Of a DNA stretch of 64,000 bases, positions 27,290 to 36,246 are shown one piece after another. Made by a program: the position numbers and the translations under genes. The notes under the pieces are model-generated. The model did no database searches and was not told where the DNA came from. It saw nothing but the letters and a program-made list of their open reading frames with translations. The first letter of the stretch is position 1. Every line of letters starts with the position of its first letter. This stretch comes from Leptospira alexanderi serovar Manhao 3 str. L 60 (GTDB taxonomy: Bacteria; Spirochaetota; Leptospiria; Leptospirales; Leptospiraceae). The DNA lies in assembly GCF_000243815.2 (NCBI RefSeq), contig NZ_AHMT02000052.1:97001-161000 (forward strand). Direction: 5' to 3'.

Positions 27290-28165
27290 ATGAGAATTTT
27301 AATTACAGGTATTAATGGTTTTATAGGGAGGGCATTGTATAATCATCTATCTAAATGTCATGATATAATAGGAATTTATAATAGTGGTGAGCCTTTATCG
27401 GAAAATTGCTATAAAGCTGATTTGACTAGAGAGGTTGATACAAATAGTATTCTTAAAAAAATAAAGAAAGATTCAGTGGATATTATTATACATCTGGCAT
27501 CGCAAATGGCGAGCATTAATAACCTTAATGATCTTTCCATTTTGCATGCTAACTCTGCAATTTCAAAAAATCTTGCTCTTTTGGCAAAAAATTGCAAAGT
27601 GAAGCACTTAATTAATTTTTCTAGTTCTTCTGTTTATCCAAATGTTGATGGAATTTTCGATGAAAATTCTATTCCTAATCCTGCTTTAAATACAGACTGT
27701 ATATATGGATTATCAAAACTTAATGGTGAAATAATTTTAAATTATTTTTTATCAAAGAACCAAATTTCAATAACCCATTTGAGAGTAGCAATGGTGCATG
27801 GCGTAGGGATGGATCCTCACCGACTTATTCCGACCCTGGAGAGGGAAATAGTTGAGCATAATTCAGTGACTTTGTATGGTAAAGGCGAGCGTTTTCTGAA
27901 TTTAATAAGAATTGAGAAATTAATTGAATATATTGCACTTTTTATCGAGTTGCCTTCAGGCGGAGTTATAAATGTTTCTGAAGAATGTATAACAGTACTT
28001 GATTTAGCCAAAAGAATAATCCAAAAAAAGGGTAACTCTTTTACAAAAATTATATTAAAAGTAGAAGGAAATCTAAGTAAGTTCGTTTTAGATGTTAGAA
28101 AATTAGAAGATATTTTACTTTATTCTAAAAAGCGAATGGAAGCTATCTCGAAAATAAATATCTGA
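27290..28165 (+). CDS. NAD-dependent epimerase/dehydratase (extended SDR)
   Basis: A 291-residue SDR with TGINGFIGRAL, FSSSSVYPN, a YGLSK Tyr-Lys pair and LYGKGERFLNLI. It closes the three-gene set metallophosphoesterase, ATP-grasp, SDR. The C-terminal part is shorter than in most 4-epimerases (about 310-330 residues), so it may be a reductase. No specific sugar can be named. Confidence 0.75.
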   Translation: MRILITGINGFIGRALYNHLSKCHDIIGIYNSGEPLSENCYKADLTREVDTNSILKKIKKDSVDIIIHLASQMASINNLNDLSILHANSAISKNLALLAKNCKVKHLINFSSSSVYPNVDGIFDENSIPNPALNTDCIYGLSKLNGEIILNYFLSKNQISITHLRVAMVHGVGMDPHRLIPTLEREIVEHNSVTLYGKGERFLNLIRIEKLIEYIALFIELPSGGVINVSEECITVLDLAKRIIQKKGNSFTKIILKVEGNLSKFVLDVRKLEDILLYSKKRMEAISKINI

Positions 28166-28330
28166 TAAATTCTTTTTGTTTGTACTATGTTTTAGGTTTT
28201 CAAAGATGACTAACAAAGGTCATTCATAGTGGATATGGCGACGTTTATCAGAAAGTAAAATGTAGACTTCAAGATGATATTAACTATAGGCGCACTATAA
28301 TCGACGGAAAGACCAGTGGGCATTGATATG

Positions 28331-28389
28331 AAATAAAAAACTTTCAACTTGAGTGAAAAGTTATGTCATTCAAGCTTAAGGTTGCTTAT
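28331..28389 (+). pseudogene. Relic of a CBS-domain coding segment
   Basis: By eye, AAAAAACTTTCAACTTGAGT through AAGGTTGCTTAT aligns with about 80 percent identity to 28619-28678, the CBS-linker part of the downstream nucleotidyltransferase gene (AAGTTATGTCATCCAAACC and so on). The relic is out of frame and lacks the rest of the gene. It looks like the remains of a former or duplicated copy just upstream of the present gene. Confidence 0.5.
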
Positions 28390-28456
28390 GTAAAATGAAA
28401 GCTGCTATCGGACAATAAAGATGTGTCAGCTCTTACCTTGTTGGTTTATACAATAC

Positions 28457-29512
28457 ATGAAAAACTGGAAAAACATTCTTATTGGCTCTAATTTAAGCCT
28501 AGAGGAGGCGATTAAAATCTTAGACAAAGAAGCGTTGCGCATTATTTTAATCGTTGATGAAAATAATAAACTTTTAGGTACACTAACCGACGGTGACATT
28601 CGGCGTGCATTGCTGCAAAATAAAGAACTTTCCATTTCAGTGAATGAAGTTATGTCATCCAAACCTAAGGTGGCTTATACTAATTGGACTAAAGAGCGTA
28701 TGCTTCTAGAAATGGAAAAGTATGAACTTTTGCATTTGCCAATCGTAGATGAGCAAGGCATTTTGGTAGGATTAGAAACGGTTCATGGTCTTTTAGAAAA
28801 ACCTAAATTTGATAATCCCGTTTTTCTAATGGCTGGAGGATTTGGAACTCGATTGTATCCATTGACTAATCATTGTCCTAAACCAATGTTGAAAGTTGGA
28901 AATAAACCAATATTAGAATTGATTTTAGAGGGGTTTGTAGCCGCCGGTTTTCATCGTTTTTTTATTTCCACTCATTTTATGCCGGATGTAATCAGGGATC
29001 ATTTTCAAGACGGGAAACGTTGGAATGTAAGTATTGAATACGTTCATGAAGAAAAACCCTTAGGCACAGGTGGTGCTCTCGGATTACTACCGCACGATCA
29101 AATTGATCAACCTATGTTCATGATGAATGGGGATTTATTGACTAATCTCAATTATCTTTCCTTATTGGAATTTCATGAAAAAGAAGGCGGGGTTGCTACG
29201 ATTTGTGTTCGAGAATTTGATTATCAAGTCCCCTATGGTGTTGTGCAATCGAATGGCCATCATGTAGTCGAAATTATTGAAAAGCCTATACAACGTTTCA
29301 ATGTCAATGCGGGTATCTATCTATTAAATCCTGATTTCGTAAAATCGGTCAAAAAAGGGCAAATGATAGATATGCCAAATCTCATAGAGAAAGAACTGAA
29401 ATCTTCTAAACAAATAAACATTTTTCCAATTCACGAATATTGGCTAGATATTGGGAGAATGGAAGAGTTCGAACGTGCTCAAGGAGACTGGGTAGAATTA
29501 TTTAATGAATGA
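28457..29512 (+). CDS. CBS-domain sugar-phosphate nucleotidyltransferase (PtmE-like)
   Basis: A 351-residue two-part protein. Residues ~1-120 are a CBS pair with GTLTDGDIRRALL; the rest is a nucleotidyltransferase with MAGGFGTRLYPLT, PKPMLKVGNKP, GTGGALGLL and MNGDLLT. The same architecture is found in PtmE of C. jejuni, a glucosamine-1-phosphate guanylyltransferase that begins the GDP-branch of legionaminate synthesis. ATG 28457 is chosen because family resemblance starts at KNWKNILI; an upstream ATG at 28421 would add 12 unrelated residues. The nucleotide (GTP, CTP or other) is not proved. Confidence 0.8.
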   Translation: MKNWKNILIGSNLSLEEAIKILDKEALRIILIVDENNKLLGTLTDGDIRRALLQNKELSISVNEVMSSKPKVAYTNWTKERMLLEMEKYELLHLPIVDEQGILVGLETVHGLLEKPKFDNPVFLMAGGFGTRLYPLTNHCPKPMLKVGNKPILELILEGFVAAGFHRFFISTHFMPDVIRDHFQDGKRWNVSIEYVHEEKPLGTGGALGLLPHDQIDQPMFMMNGDLLTNLNYLSLLEFHEKEGGVATICVREFDYQVPYGVVQSNGHHVVEIIEKPIQRFNVNAGIYLLNPDFVKSVKKGQMIDMPNLIEKELKSSKQINIFPIHEYWLDIGRMEEFERAQGDWVELFNE

Positions 29513-29831
29513 TTCTATTTGAGGGATACCAATTATACTGGCAGACGCTAGTAAAAGCTATTAAAAATTCTCTCTGATAGGAAAGCTTTTTTATTATCGT
29601 ATAAATGAAGTTATTTATATTTCTATTATATAATAAAATTATTATGCTGAGTGGTGGATTTAGAATTTGTTGAGAAAACTTGAATTTCTTTTAGAGAAAG
29701 ATTAACTGCCTATCAAATTTTATCATTTTGGAAATGAGTTCTGCTATGCACAAGATGATATTGAATACTCTCTTCGATTTTCAAATTACTGAAATGATTT
29801 TAGGTCATAAAAGGAAGAAAAATAATTTTAA
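29513..29831 (+). other. Intergenic stretch, 319 bp
   Basis: No gene was seen. AAAAGCT and AGCTTTTTT near 29553-29590 could form a weak 7 bp stem with a large loop, too poor to call a terminator. The sequence is AT-rich and probably contains the promoter of the next transcription unit, though no clear elements can be assigned. Confidence 0.45.
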
Positions 29832-30980
29832 ATGAAAACGATTCTTAGAAGGTTCCTTTTCATTTGGAATGCGCAAAAAATTTGGGTGAAACCAAAACAA
29901 GCGCCCGTTCTCATATTTGATAGATGCGGATCTGATAATTTCTTTTTTTATCTTGATGAGCGATACGTTTCGATTCTTGACGTAAGGGGTGAAAGTTTTA
30001 ATTTTTACATTCTTTTAAAATGCCTTTTAACCTTTCGAGTTTCTAGAAAATATTATTATGCTTTTTATATAAATTCGGTGCATCCGAAAGTTGTGATGAC
30101 TTTTATTGATAATAATTGGCCGTTTTATAGACTAAAAAAAATGTGTCCGACTATTACGACAGTTCTTGTACAAAACGGATTGAGAGCAAATTTGGATGAA
30201 CAGTTTGGTTCGAAAATTTCTAAGGATTCTCTAGTCGATTTTATGTTTCTGTTTAACAAAAATATCGGTGCAATCTATTCTAAGAATCTGAAAGGAAACG
30301 TTATTACATTTGGTAGTTTTTTGAATAATTACCATTCAATTTCAAATCAAAATAAAAAGAAGTCTATTCTTTTTGTTTCTCAATATCGGCCTAGAAATAA
30401 CTCGGGCATTTTTCTTTTTGTAAACGGTAGATCGATTTCTTACGATGAAGTTTATTCGGCAGAAAGCTTTTTATTAGATAAGTTAAGCGCTTATTGCGGT
30501 CGGAGCGGTTTTCGATTTATAGTTAAGGCTTCTAATTCTGAAGACGTCGAAGATCAATATAAGTTTTTCAAAGAAAGAATTGGGAATGAAAATTTTGATT
30601 TTTTGACTAAAGATAACATTGTGAATATATATAACGCGATTGATCAAGCACAGGTCATCGTGGGTGTTGACTCCACTCTAGTTTACGAATCCATAGCAAG
30701 AGGAAATAGAACGGCTTTTTTCACTTTAAGAAGCGCTTTTGACCCTTCTCGGAAATTTGCGTGGCCGGCAGATTATCCTGAAAGTGGCCCTTTTTGGACC
30801 AATAAAATGGATGTATCCGAATTTGAACGAGTTATGGATTATATAACACAAGTGAGTGATGAAGATTGGGAAGCGACTCGCCTAAAATACGTAAAAGATT
30901 TAATGGAATACGATCCAGGCAATTCTCAGTTTATATCTTTAATGAAAGAGTTAAATGTTCCTTTAGAAGAGAATATATAA
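29832..30980 (+). CDS. Surface carbohydrate biosynthesis protein (TIGR04396-like), probable transferase
   Basis: A 382-residue protein like a group of leptospiral surface-polysaccharide proteins. Recognisable pieces are PVLIFDRCGSDN at the start, VLVQNGLRANLDE in the middle and VIVGVDSTLVYESIARG near the C-terminus. The last resembles the nucleotide-binding half of GT-B glycosyltransferases and CDP-glycerol-type transferases. It probably transfers a sugar to the O unit. It starts a run that continues 24 bp later with the CBS-NeuB fusion. Confidence 0.7.
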   Translation: MKTILRRFLFIWNAQKIWVKPKQAPVLIFDRCGSDNFFFYLDERYVSILDVRGESFNFYILLKCLLTFRVSRKYYYAFYINSVHPKVVMTFIDNNWPFYRLKKMCPTITTVLVQNGLRANLDEQFGSKISKDSLVDFMFLFNKNIGAIYSKNLKGNVITFGSFLNNYHSISNQNKKKSILFVSQYRPRNNSGIFLFVNGRSISYDEVYSAESFLLDKLSAYCGRSGFRFIVKASNSEDVEDQYKFFKERIGNENFDFLTKDNIVNIYNAIDQAQVIVGVDSTLVYESIARGNRTAFFTLRSAFDPSRKFAWPADYPESGPFWTNKMDVSEFERVMDYITQVSDEDWEATRLKYVKDLMEYDPGNSQFISLMKELNVPLEENI

Positions 30981-31004
30981 CGGTAAATAAATCCGATTTC
31001 CTTT

Positions 31005-33266
31005 ATGATCATCGATAAAAATATTTCTCAGTACGTTGTTTTTTGGGAGGATAGCATCAAAAATGCTCTCAAAAAAATTGAAGCCAATAAGTCTAAAACC
31101 ATTTTTGCTGTTTCGGAAGGAAACAAATTGATGGGGGTTATCACAGACGGAGATTTCCGTAGATGGTTATTGAATGATGATGTAGCGGATCGAAGTTTAG
31201 ACCAGGAGGTGAAAAATATTGTTAATACAAGTTTTAAGTATTTATACATCACTGAAAGTTCTAAAAGAATCCGAAGCACATTCAATAATAGAATTTCTAT
31301 CATTCCACTTATTAATGAAAACGGAGTTTTGGAGGCGATTGCAAAGGAAACTTCTGAGGAAATTTTAGTAGAAGGGATTTCTTTGAGCCATGGATCGCCA
31401 GCTTTTGTAATTGCGGAAATAGGTAACAATCATAACGGAAGTTTTGAATTGGCAAAAAAATTAGTTCGAGAGGCTAAACTTGCAGGAGCTGATTGTGCTA
31501 AGTTTCAAATGCGAAATTTAAATGCTTTATATAGGAATTCCGGAAATGCGAATGACGTGGAAGAAGATTTAGGCTCTCAGTACACTCTCGATTTATTAAA
31601 TAAATTTCAGCTTTCTGACGATGAGCTATTTCGTATTTTTGATTATTGTCGCGAAGAATCTTTGATACCTTTATGTACTCCTTGGGATGAAGAAAGTTTT
31701 TTTAAATTAGAGAAATACGGAATCTCAGCATACAAAATCGCTTCAGCAGATTTTACGAATCATGAATTGGTTCGTTTAGTTGCAAAGTCAGGCAAGCCGG
31801 TTATTTGTTCTACCGGCATGTCGACCGAGGATGAAATTATAGATTCTATTCATGTTTTACAAGATTTAGGAGCTCAATATATTTTATTGCATTGTAATTC
31901 TACTTATCCTGCACCTTTTAAGGATCTAAATCTCAGATATCTTCAACATTTAAAGAATATAGGAAATTGTTTGGTCGGATATTCGGGGCATGAGCGAGGG
32001 TATTTGGTTGCCTTAGCGGCAGTATCTTTAGGTGCTAAAGTGATTGAGAAACATTTCACGTTGGATAGGGAAATGGAAGGGAACGATCACAAGGTTAGTC
32101 TTTTGCCAAGTGAGTTTAGGGAAATGGTGGATGGGATTCGACAAATAGAAGAATCTTTAGGTAACGGAAATTTTCGCCAAATAACTCAAGGAGAATTGAT
32201 GAACCGTGAAACCTTAGGTAAAAGTTTATTAATCAATAGAGACTTAAAATTTGGAGAGATCATAACTTCAGATATGGTAGATATTAGAAGTCCAGGTAAA
32301 GGATTACCTCCTTATTTGAAGGAAAAATTAATTGGAAAATCAGCCAAAAGAAATTTTAAAAAAGGAGATTTCTTTTATAAATCAGATATAGTAGATGACG
32401 TTATTGAATTTAAAAAGAAATTTATATTTTCACGTCCCTGGGGTTTACCCGTTCGCTATCATGATTTGGAACAAATCTTATCTAAGGTTGAAATGGATTT
32501 AGTGGAATTTCATTTTAGTTATAAAGATTTGAACGTTGAAATATCGGAGTATATTAAAAAACCATTAAATATTGATTTTGTCGTTCATTGCCCCGAACTT
32601 TTTGAAAATGATCATTTGCTGGATCTTTGTACAGAAGATGAAGATTATAGAAGAAGGTCTTTGAGGGAAATTCAGAAAGTAATTGATATTACTAGGAGAT
32701 TGAAGGATTTTTTTCCGAATTCAAATAAAAAGCCTTTCATCGTTACAAATGTCGGAGGTTTTTCTTTGGATAAACCTTTAGATATGACTATTCGTGGGAA
32801 ATTATATGAAAATCTAGTACGATCTCTAAATGATTTAGATTCGGAGGGAGTAGAAATTATTCCACAAACAATGCCTCCTTTTCCTTGGCTTTTTGGCGGA
32901 CAAAGATATCATAATCTTTTTTTATCTGCGGAAGAAATTGTCGAATTTTGCGAGCGGTACTCTGTTCGAATTTGCCTTGATATTTCTCATTCCAAATTAG
33001 CTTGTAATCACTATCACTGGCCGTTTAGTAAATTTGTAGAACAAGTTTCCCCATATGTTGCACACTTACATATTGTAGATGCAAAAGGGGTGGATGGCGA
33101 AGGGCTCCAAATAGGAGAAGGAGAAATAGATTTTCATATGCTTTCTAACATACTTAAAGAAAAAGCTCCTAAAGCATCGTTTATACCTGAAATTTGGCAA
33201 GGACATAAAAATAACGGAGAAGGCTTTCTTATTTCTCTCACTCGTTTGGAAAAGTTTCATTTATAG
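31005..33266 (+). CDS. CBS + NeuB synthase + SAF + sugar isomerase TIM-barrel fusion
   Basis: A 753-residue protein with three parts. Residues ~1-125 are a CBS pair (GVITDGDFRRWLL). Residues ~130-465 are a NeuB-type PEP-condensing synthase (FVIAEIGNNHNGSF, KIASADFTN, STGMSTEDE, GYSGHERGY, IEKHFTLDR) with a C-terminal SAF region. Residues ~480-753 are an AP-endonuclease-2-like TIM barrel as in xylose isomerase-type sugar isomerases (VVHCPELFEND, CLDISHSK, HLHIVDAKG, PEIWQGHK). The normal synthase is about 350 residues. The fusion suggests that one protein both prepares a sugar and condenses it with PEP, under CBS ligand control. Start ATG 31005, 24 bp after the preceding gene. Confidence 0.83.
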   Translation: MIIDKNISQYVVFWEDSIKNALKKIEANKSKTIFAVSEGNKLMGVITDGDFRRWLLNDDVADRSLDQEVKNIVNTSFKYLYITESSKRIRSTFNNRISIIPLINENGVLEAIAKETSEEILVEGISLSHGSPAFVIAEIGNNHNGSFELAKKLVREAKLAGADCAKFQMRNLNALYRNSGNANDVEEDLGSQYTLDLLNKFQLSDDELFRIFDYCREESLIPLCTPWDEESFFKLEKYGISAYKIASADFTNHELVRLVAKSGKPVICSTGMSTEDEIIDSIHVLQDLGAQYILLHCNSTYPAPFKDLNLRYLQHLKNIGNCLVGYSGHERGYLVALAAVSLGAKVIEKHFTLDREMEGNDHKVSLLPSEFREMVDGIRQIEESLGNGNFRQITQGELMNRETLGKSLLINRDLKFGEIITSDMVDIRSPGKGLPPYLKEKLIGKSAKRNFKKGDFFYKSDIVDDVIEFKKKFIFSRPWGLPVRYHDLEQILSKVEMDLVEFHFSYKDLNVEISEYIKKPLNIDFVVHCPELFENDHLLDLCTEDEDYRRRSLREIQKVIDITRRLKDFFPNSNKKPFIVTNVGGFSLDKPLDMTIRGKLYENLVRSLNDLDSEGVEIIPQTMPPFPWLFGGQRYHNLFLSAEEIVEFCERYSVRICLDISHSKLACNHYHWPFSKFVEQVSPYVAHLHIVDAKGVDGEGLQIGEGEIDFHMLSNILKEKAPKASFIPEIWQGHKNNGEGFLISLTRLEKFHL

Positions 33267-33289
33267 AAATAATTTTAGAGGTTTTTAAA

Positions 33290-34474
33290 GTGGATTTTAA
33301 AATTAAATGGTCAGGTAGGTCAATTGATTATACCCAAGAAGAGATCGATACCGTTGTAGAAGTTATGAAAACTGCAGATCCGCAAACCCAAGGCAAATAC
33401 TTGCAACAATTCGAAATTGATTTTTCAAACTATCTGGGTGGTCAACCTTGTTTTGGAGTGACCAATGCTACGCACGCTTTGGAGTTAATTGCGGATTTAG
33501 TAGGTTTAAAGTCAGACGATGAAGTAATTATTCCTGGTCATACTTATTGTGCATCCGCCATTCCTTTTGGAAGAACAGGAGCTACGTTGGTATGGGCTGA
33601 TATTGATCCTGAAACTTTTTTAGTCTCGTTTGAATCAATCCAAAAGTTAGTCACAAATAAAACGAAAGCTATTGTGGTAGTACATTTATATGGGATGATA
33701 ATTCCAGATATAGCGGAAATTGCTAAGTTTGCAAAATCTAAAAATATTCTATTAATTGAAGATTGTGCGCAATCATTAGGTGCAGTATTAAACGGAAAGT
33801 CTTGCGGCACTTTTGGAGATTTTGCTGCATTTAGTTTTCATGGTCAAAAAAATATTACAACGATGGGCGAAGGTGGAATTCTTACTTTAAAGAATGCTTC
33901 TCTCGTTGGCAAAGTTCCCGGCTTAAGACATAATGGGCACGCGCCCTTTTCAAATAAGACTGATTATTGGAAACCGGCTATGTCTAATGTGGATTTAGAT
34001 TTAGATGGAATTTGGCCTCATAATTTTAGTCTAACGGAAGTTCAGGCTGCTTTAGGATCCGTTTTATTAAAACGAATTGCTTTATTAACGGAAGAAAGGA
34101 GAAAAAGAGCGCAGAGATTTATAAATTCATTTAGTGAATTTGAGGAATTATTTTTTCAAAAACAAAACGATTTCAAAGCTCATAGTTATCATCTTTTAGT
34201 AGCTAAATACAAAACTGCAAATAATGGGAAAAGTAGAGACGATTTAATTTCTATTTTGAGTAAAAAATATAAGATTCAAGTTATTGTTCAATACTATCCT
34301 TTGTACAGATATGATTTATTTAAAAAGATGGGACATGCTAAAGCGATTTGCCCGGCGAGTGATGATTTTTTTGATAATATGATTTCCTTTCCGTTTCATA
34401 TTTGGATGAGTGAAAATGATTTTGATTATATGATTGCATCGGTAAAACAGGCTCTAATAGAATTGCGGAATTGA
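33290..34474 (+). CDS. DegT/DnrJ/EryC1-family aminotransferase
   Basis: A 394-residue PLP aminotransferase starting with GTG at 33290, preceded by TTAGAGG. Motifs: VTNATHALEL, PGHTYCASA, LIEDCAQSLGA and FSFHGQKNITTMGEGG containing the Schiff-base lysine. It lies between the NeuB fusion and a CMP-sugar synthetase. It may add an amino group before condensation, or could be the partner of the KdnB-like dehydrogenase at 35179, as KdnA is in Shewanella. Which carbon is aminated is unknown. Confidence 0.83.
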   Translation: MDFKIKWSGRSIDYTQEEIDTVVEVMKTADPQTQGKYLQQFEIDFSNYLGGQPCFGVTNATHALELIADLVGLKSDDEVIIPGHTYCASAIPFGRTGATLVWADIDPETFLVSFESIQKLVTNKTKAIVVVHLYGMIIPDIAEIAKFAKSKNILLIEDCAQSLGAVLNGKSCGTFGDFAAFSFHGQKNITTMGEGGILTLKNASLVGKVPGLRHNGHAPFSNKTDYWKPAMSNVDLDLDGIWPHNFSLTEVQAALGSVLLKRIALLTEERRKRAQRFINSFSEFEELFFQKQNDFKAHSYHLLVAKYKTANNGKSRDDLISILSKKYKIQVIVQYYPLYRYDLFKKMGHAKAICPASDDFFDNMISFPFHIWMSENDFDYMIASVKQALIELRN

Positions 34475-34479
34475 TTTGT

Positions 34480-35109
34480 ATGAATTTAGCAGTAATTCCG
34501 GCCAGGGGTGGTAGTAAGGGACTGCCGGGAAAAAATATAAAGAACTTATGTGGTAAACCTCTAATCGCTTGGTCTATTGAAGCGGCAAAAAGAGCCAAAA
34601 GAATTGATAGATTTATTGTTTCAACTGACAGCGAAGAAATTGCGGCCGTAGCAAAAGAATGGGGGTGTCCAGTTTTGAAAAGACCTGATGAGTTGGCGAC
34701 TGATGAAACGAAGACCATTTCCGTGCTTAGCCAAGTCTCAAAAGAAATTCCAGAAGCTGTAAATTTTATTCTTTTACAACCTACTTCACCAATTAGGGAT
34801 GTAGGTTTAATTGATGAATGTTTGGATATATATGAACAAGGGAATTATTCGAATCTTGCTACTGGATATTGGTGCAAATATCAAGAGTTTGGAAAACATA
34901 ATAACATGCGTCGTCAAGACTATAAAGGTTTTTTTTATGACGATGGCAACGTATATATTTTATCAAAAAAACTGGTTTCAGAAGGTCTATGGTTTGGGAA
35001 TCATATTTGTCGCCATGTTATTTCAAAACATCAAAATTTTGAAATAGATGACGAAATTGATTTTGTAATACTGGAAGCTTTATTAAACAAATACGGAACA
35101 ATTAATTAA
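34480..35109 (+). CDS. CMP-ulosonate synthetase (NeuA-type cytidylyltransferase)
   Basis: A 209-residue cytidylyltransferase: PARGGSKGLPGKNIKNL, DSEEIAAVA and LLQPTSPIRD. It would activate the acid made by the CBS-NeuB fusion with CTP. ATG 34480 is chosen over a TTG at 34471 because the conserved first strand begins immediately. This is the second NeuA-type enzyme in the window, paired with the second NeuB, implying two different ulosonic acids or one redundant branch. Confidence 0.87.
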   Translation: MNLAVIPARGGSKGLPGKNIKNLCGKPLIAWSIEAAKRAKRIDRFIVSTDSEEIAAVAKEWGCPVLKRPDELATDETKTISVLSQVSKEIPEAVNFILLQPTSPIRDVGLIDECLDIYEQGNYSNLATGYWCKYQEFGKHNNMRRQDYKGFFYDDGNVYILSKKLVSEGLWFGNHICRHVISKHQNFEIDDEIDFVILEALLNKYGTIN

Positions 35110-35178
35110 TGTTTTGTTCCGGAACTTTAAAATAATCAATAGATCTTAAAATTATATTACATAGATAAGGATAATTAA

Positions 35179-36246
35179 ATGGCCTCTCTTAGAATTTTTA
35201 AACAAGTGCCGCGTTTGCTTTTCGGCGTAAATACAATTGATCGAATAAATGAGTTATTACCTAAAAAAGATGATGAAGATTATTACATTTTTATAATAGA
35301 TGACGTTCATAAAAATGGAACTGTACTCAATCGATTAAGGCGTGCAAGTGAAGATATAATTGAATGGTTTCCAGCAAGCGTAAAGGAGCCTTCAACATTG
35401 CAGATCGATACTTTAAGAGATAAGTTTATTCAAACCCGAAATTATAAATTACCGAAAGCGATCGTGGGCGTAGGGGGCGGAAGCACGATGGATGTGGCGA
35501 AAGCTGTGTCTGTAATGATGTGTAACGAAGGTTCTGCTTCACAATATCAAGGTTGGGATCTTGTTCCAAAGCCTGGAATTTTTAAGATAGGAATTCCAAC
35601 CGTAGCAGGTTCTGGAGCCGAGGCTAGCCGCACGGCTGTTTTAATGGGTAAAGAACGTAAGTTTGGGATTAATAGTGATCATAGTATGTTCGATGCAATT
35701 ATATTAGATAGTTCTTTAATAAAAAATGTCCCAATTGCCCAAAGATTTTATTCGGGTATGGATTGTTATATTCACTGTGTAGAGAGTTTACAAGGAACAA
35801 TGATTAACGAACTTGCCAAAGGTAATGCAAGCAAGGCATTAGAGCTTTGTGAGAAAGTTTTTTTATCAGATGGCGATGACGATATGTTGCTTACAGCTTC
35901 CTATATGGGAGGGGTGTCCATCGTGAATTCTGAAGTTGGCGTTTGTCATGCTTTATCCTACGGACTTAGTCTTGAATTGGGGTATAGGCATGGTTTTGCG
36001 AATTGTGTCGCATTCAATGTTTTAGAAGAATACTACGGTCCTTGGGTAGATCGCTTTCGAGAAATGCTAAAAATTCACAAAATCGAATTACCAAAAAATG
36101 TTTGTAAATCACTCGATAGAGCGGCAATGGACCGTATGGTGAATATGACTCTCAAAATGGAAAGACCTCTTACGAATGCACTTGGGGAGAATTGGAAAGA
36201 TAAAATGACACCAGCGAAAATTATTGGTTTATACGAGAGAATGTAA
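35179..36246 (+). CDS. Iron-type alcohol dehydrogenase, KdnB-like (Kdo 8-oxidase family)
   Basis: A 355-residue group III alcohol dehydrogenase. The sequence GGGSTMDVAKAVS, ASQYQGWDL, PTVAGSGAEASRTAV and FYSGMDCYIHCVESL closely resembles Shewanella KdnB, which oxidises the C8 hydroxyl of Kdo so that KdnA can aminate it to Kdo8N. Metal-binding histidines are present (YRHGFAN). It follows a CMP-ulosonate synthetase and a DegT aminotransferase, which suggests oxidation of the terminal carbon of a Kdo- or nonulosonate-like acid followed by amination. It abuts the radical SAM gene. The family is confident; the substrate is inferred. Confidence 0.8.
   Translation: MASLRIFKQVPRLLFGVNTIDRINELLPKKDDEDYYIFIIDDVHKNGTVLNRLRRASEDIIEWFPASVKEPSTLQIDTLRDKFIQTRNYKLPKAIVGVGGGSTMDVAKAVSVMMCNEGSASQYQGWDLVPKPGIFKIGIPTVAGSGAEASRTAVLMGKERKFGINSDHSMFDAIILDSSLIKNVPIAQRFYSGMDCYIHCVESLQGTMINELAKGNASKALELCEKVFLSDGDDDMLLTASYMGGVSIVNSEVGVCHALSYGLSLELGYRHGFANCVAFNVLEEYYGPWVDRFREMLKIHKIELPKNVCKSLDRAAMDRMVNMTLKMERPLTNALGENWKDKMTPAKIIGLYERM

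Noticed and set aside
29550..29592. Terminator after the PtmE-like gene
   Set aside because: Only a 7 bp AT-rich stem with a large loop; not enough for a call.
34811..35047. 78-codon + strand frame inside the CMP synthetase gene
   Set aside because: It overlaps a well-supported gene in another frame and has no motif.
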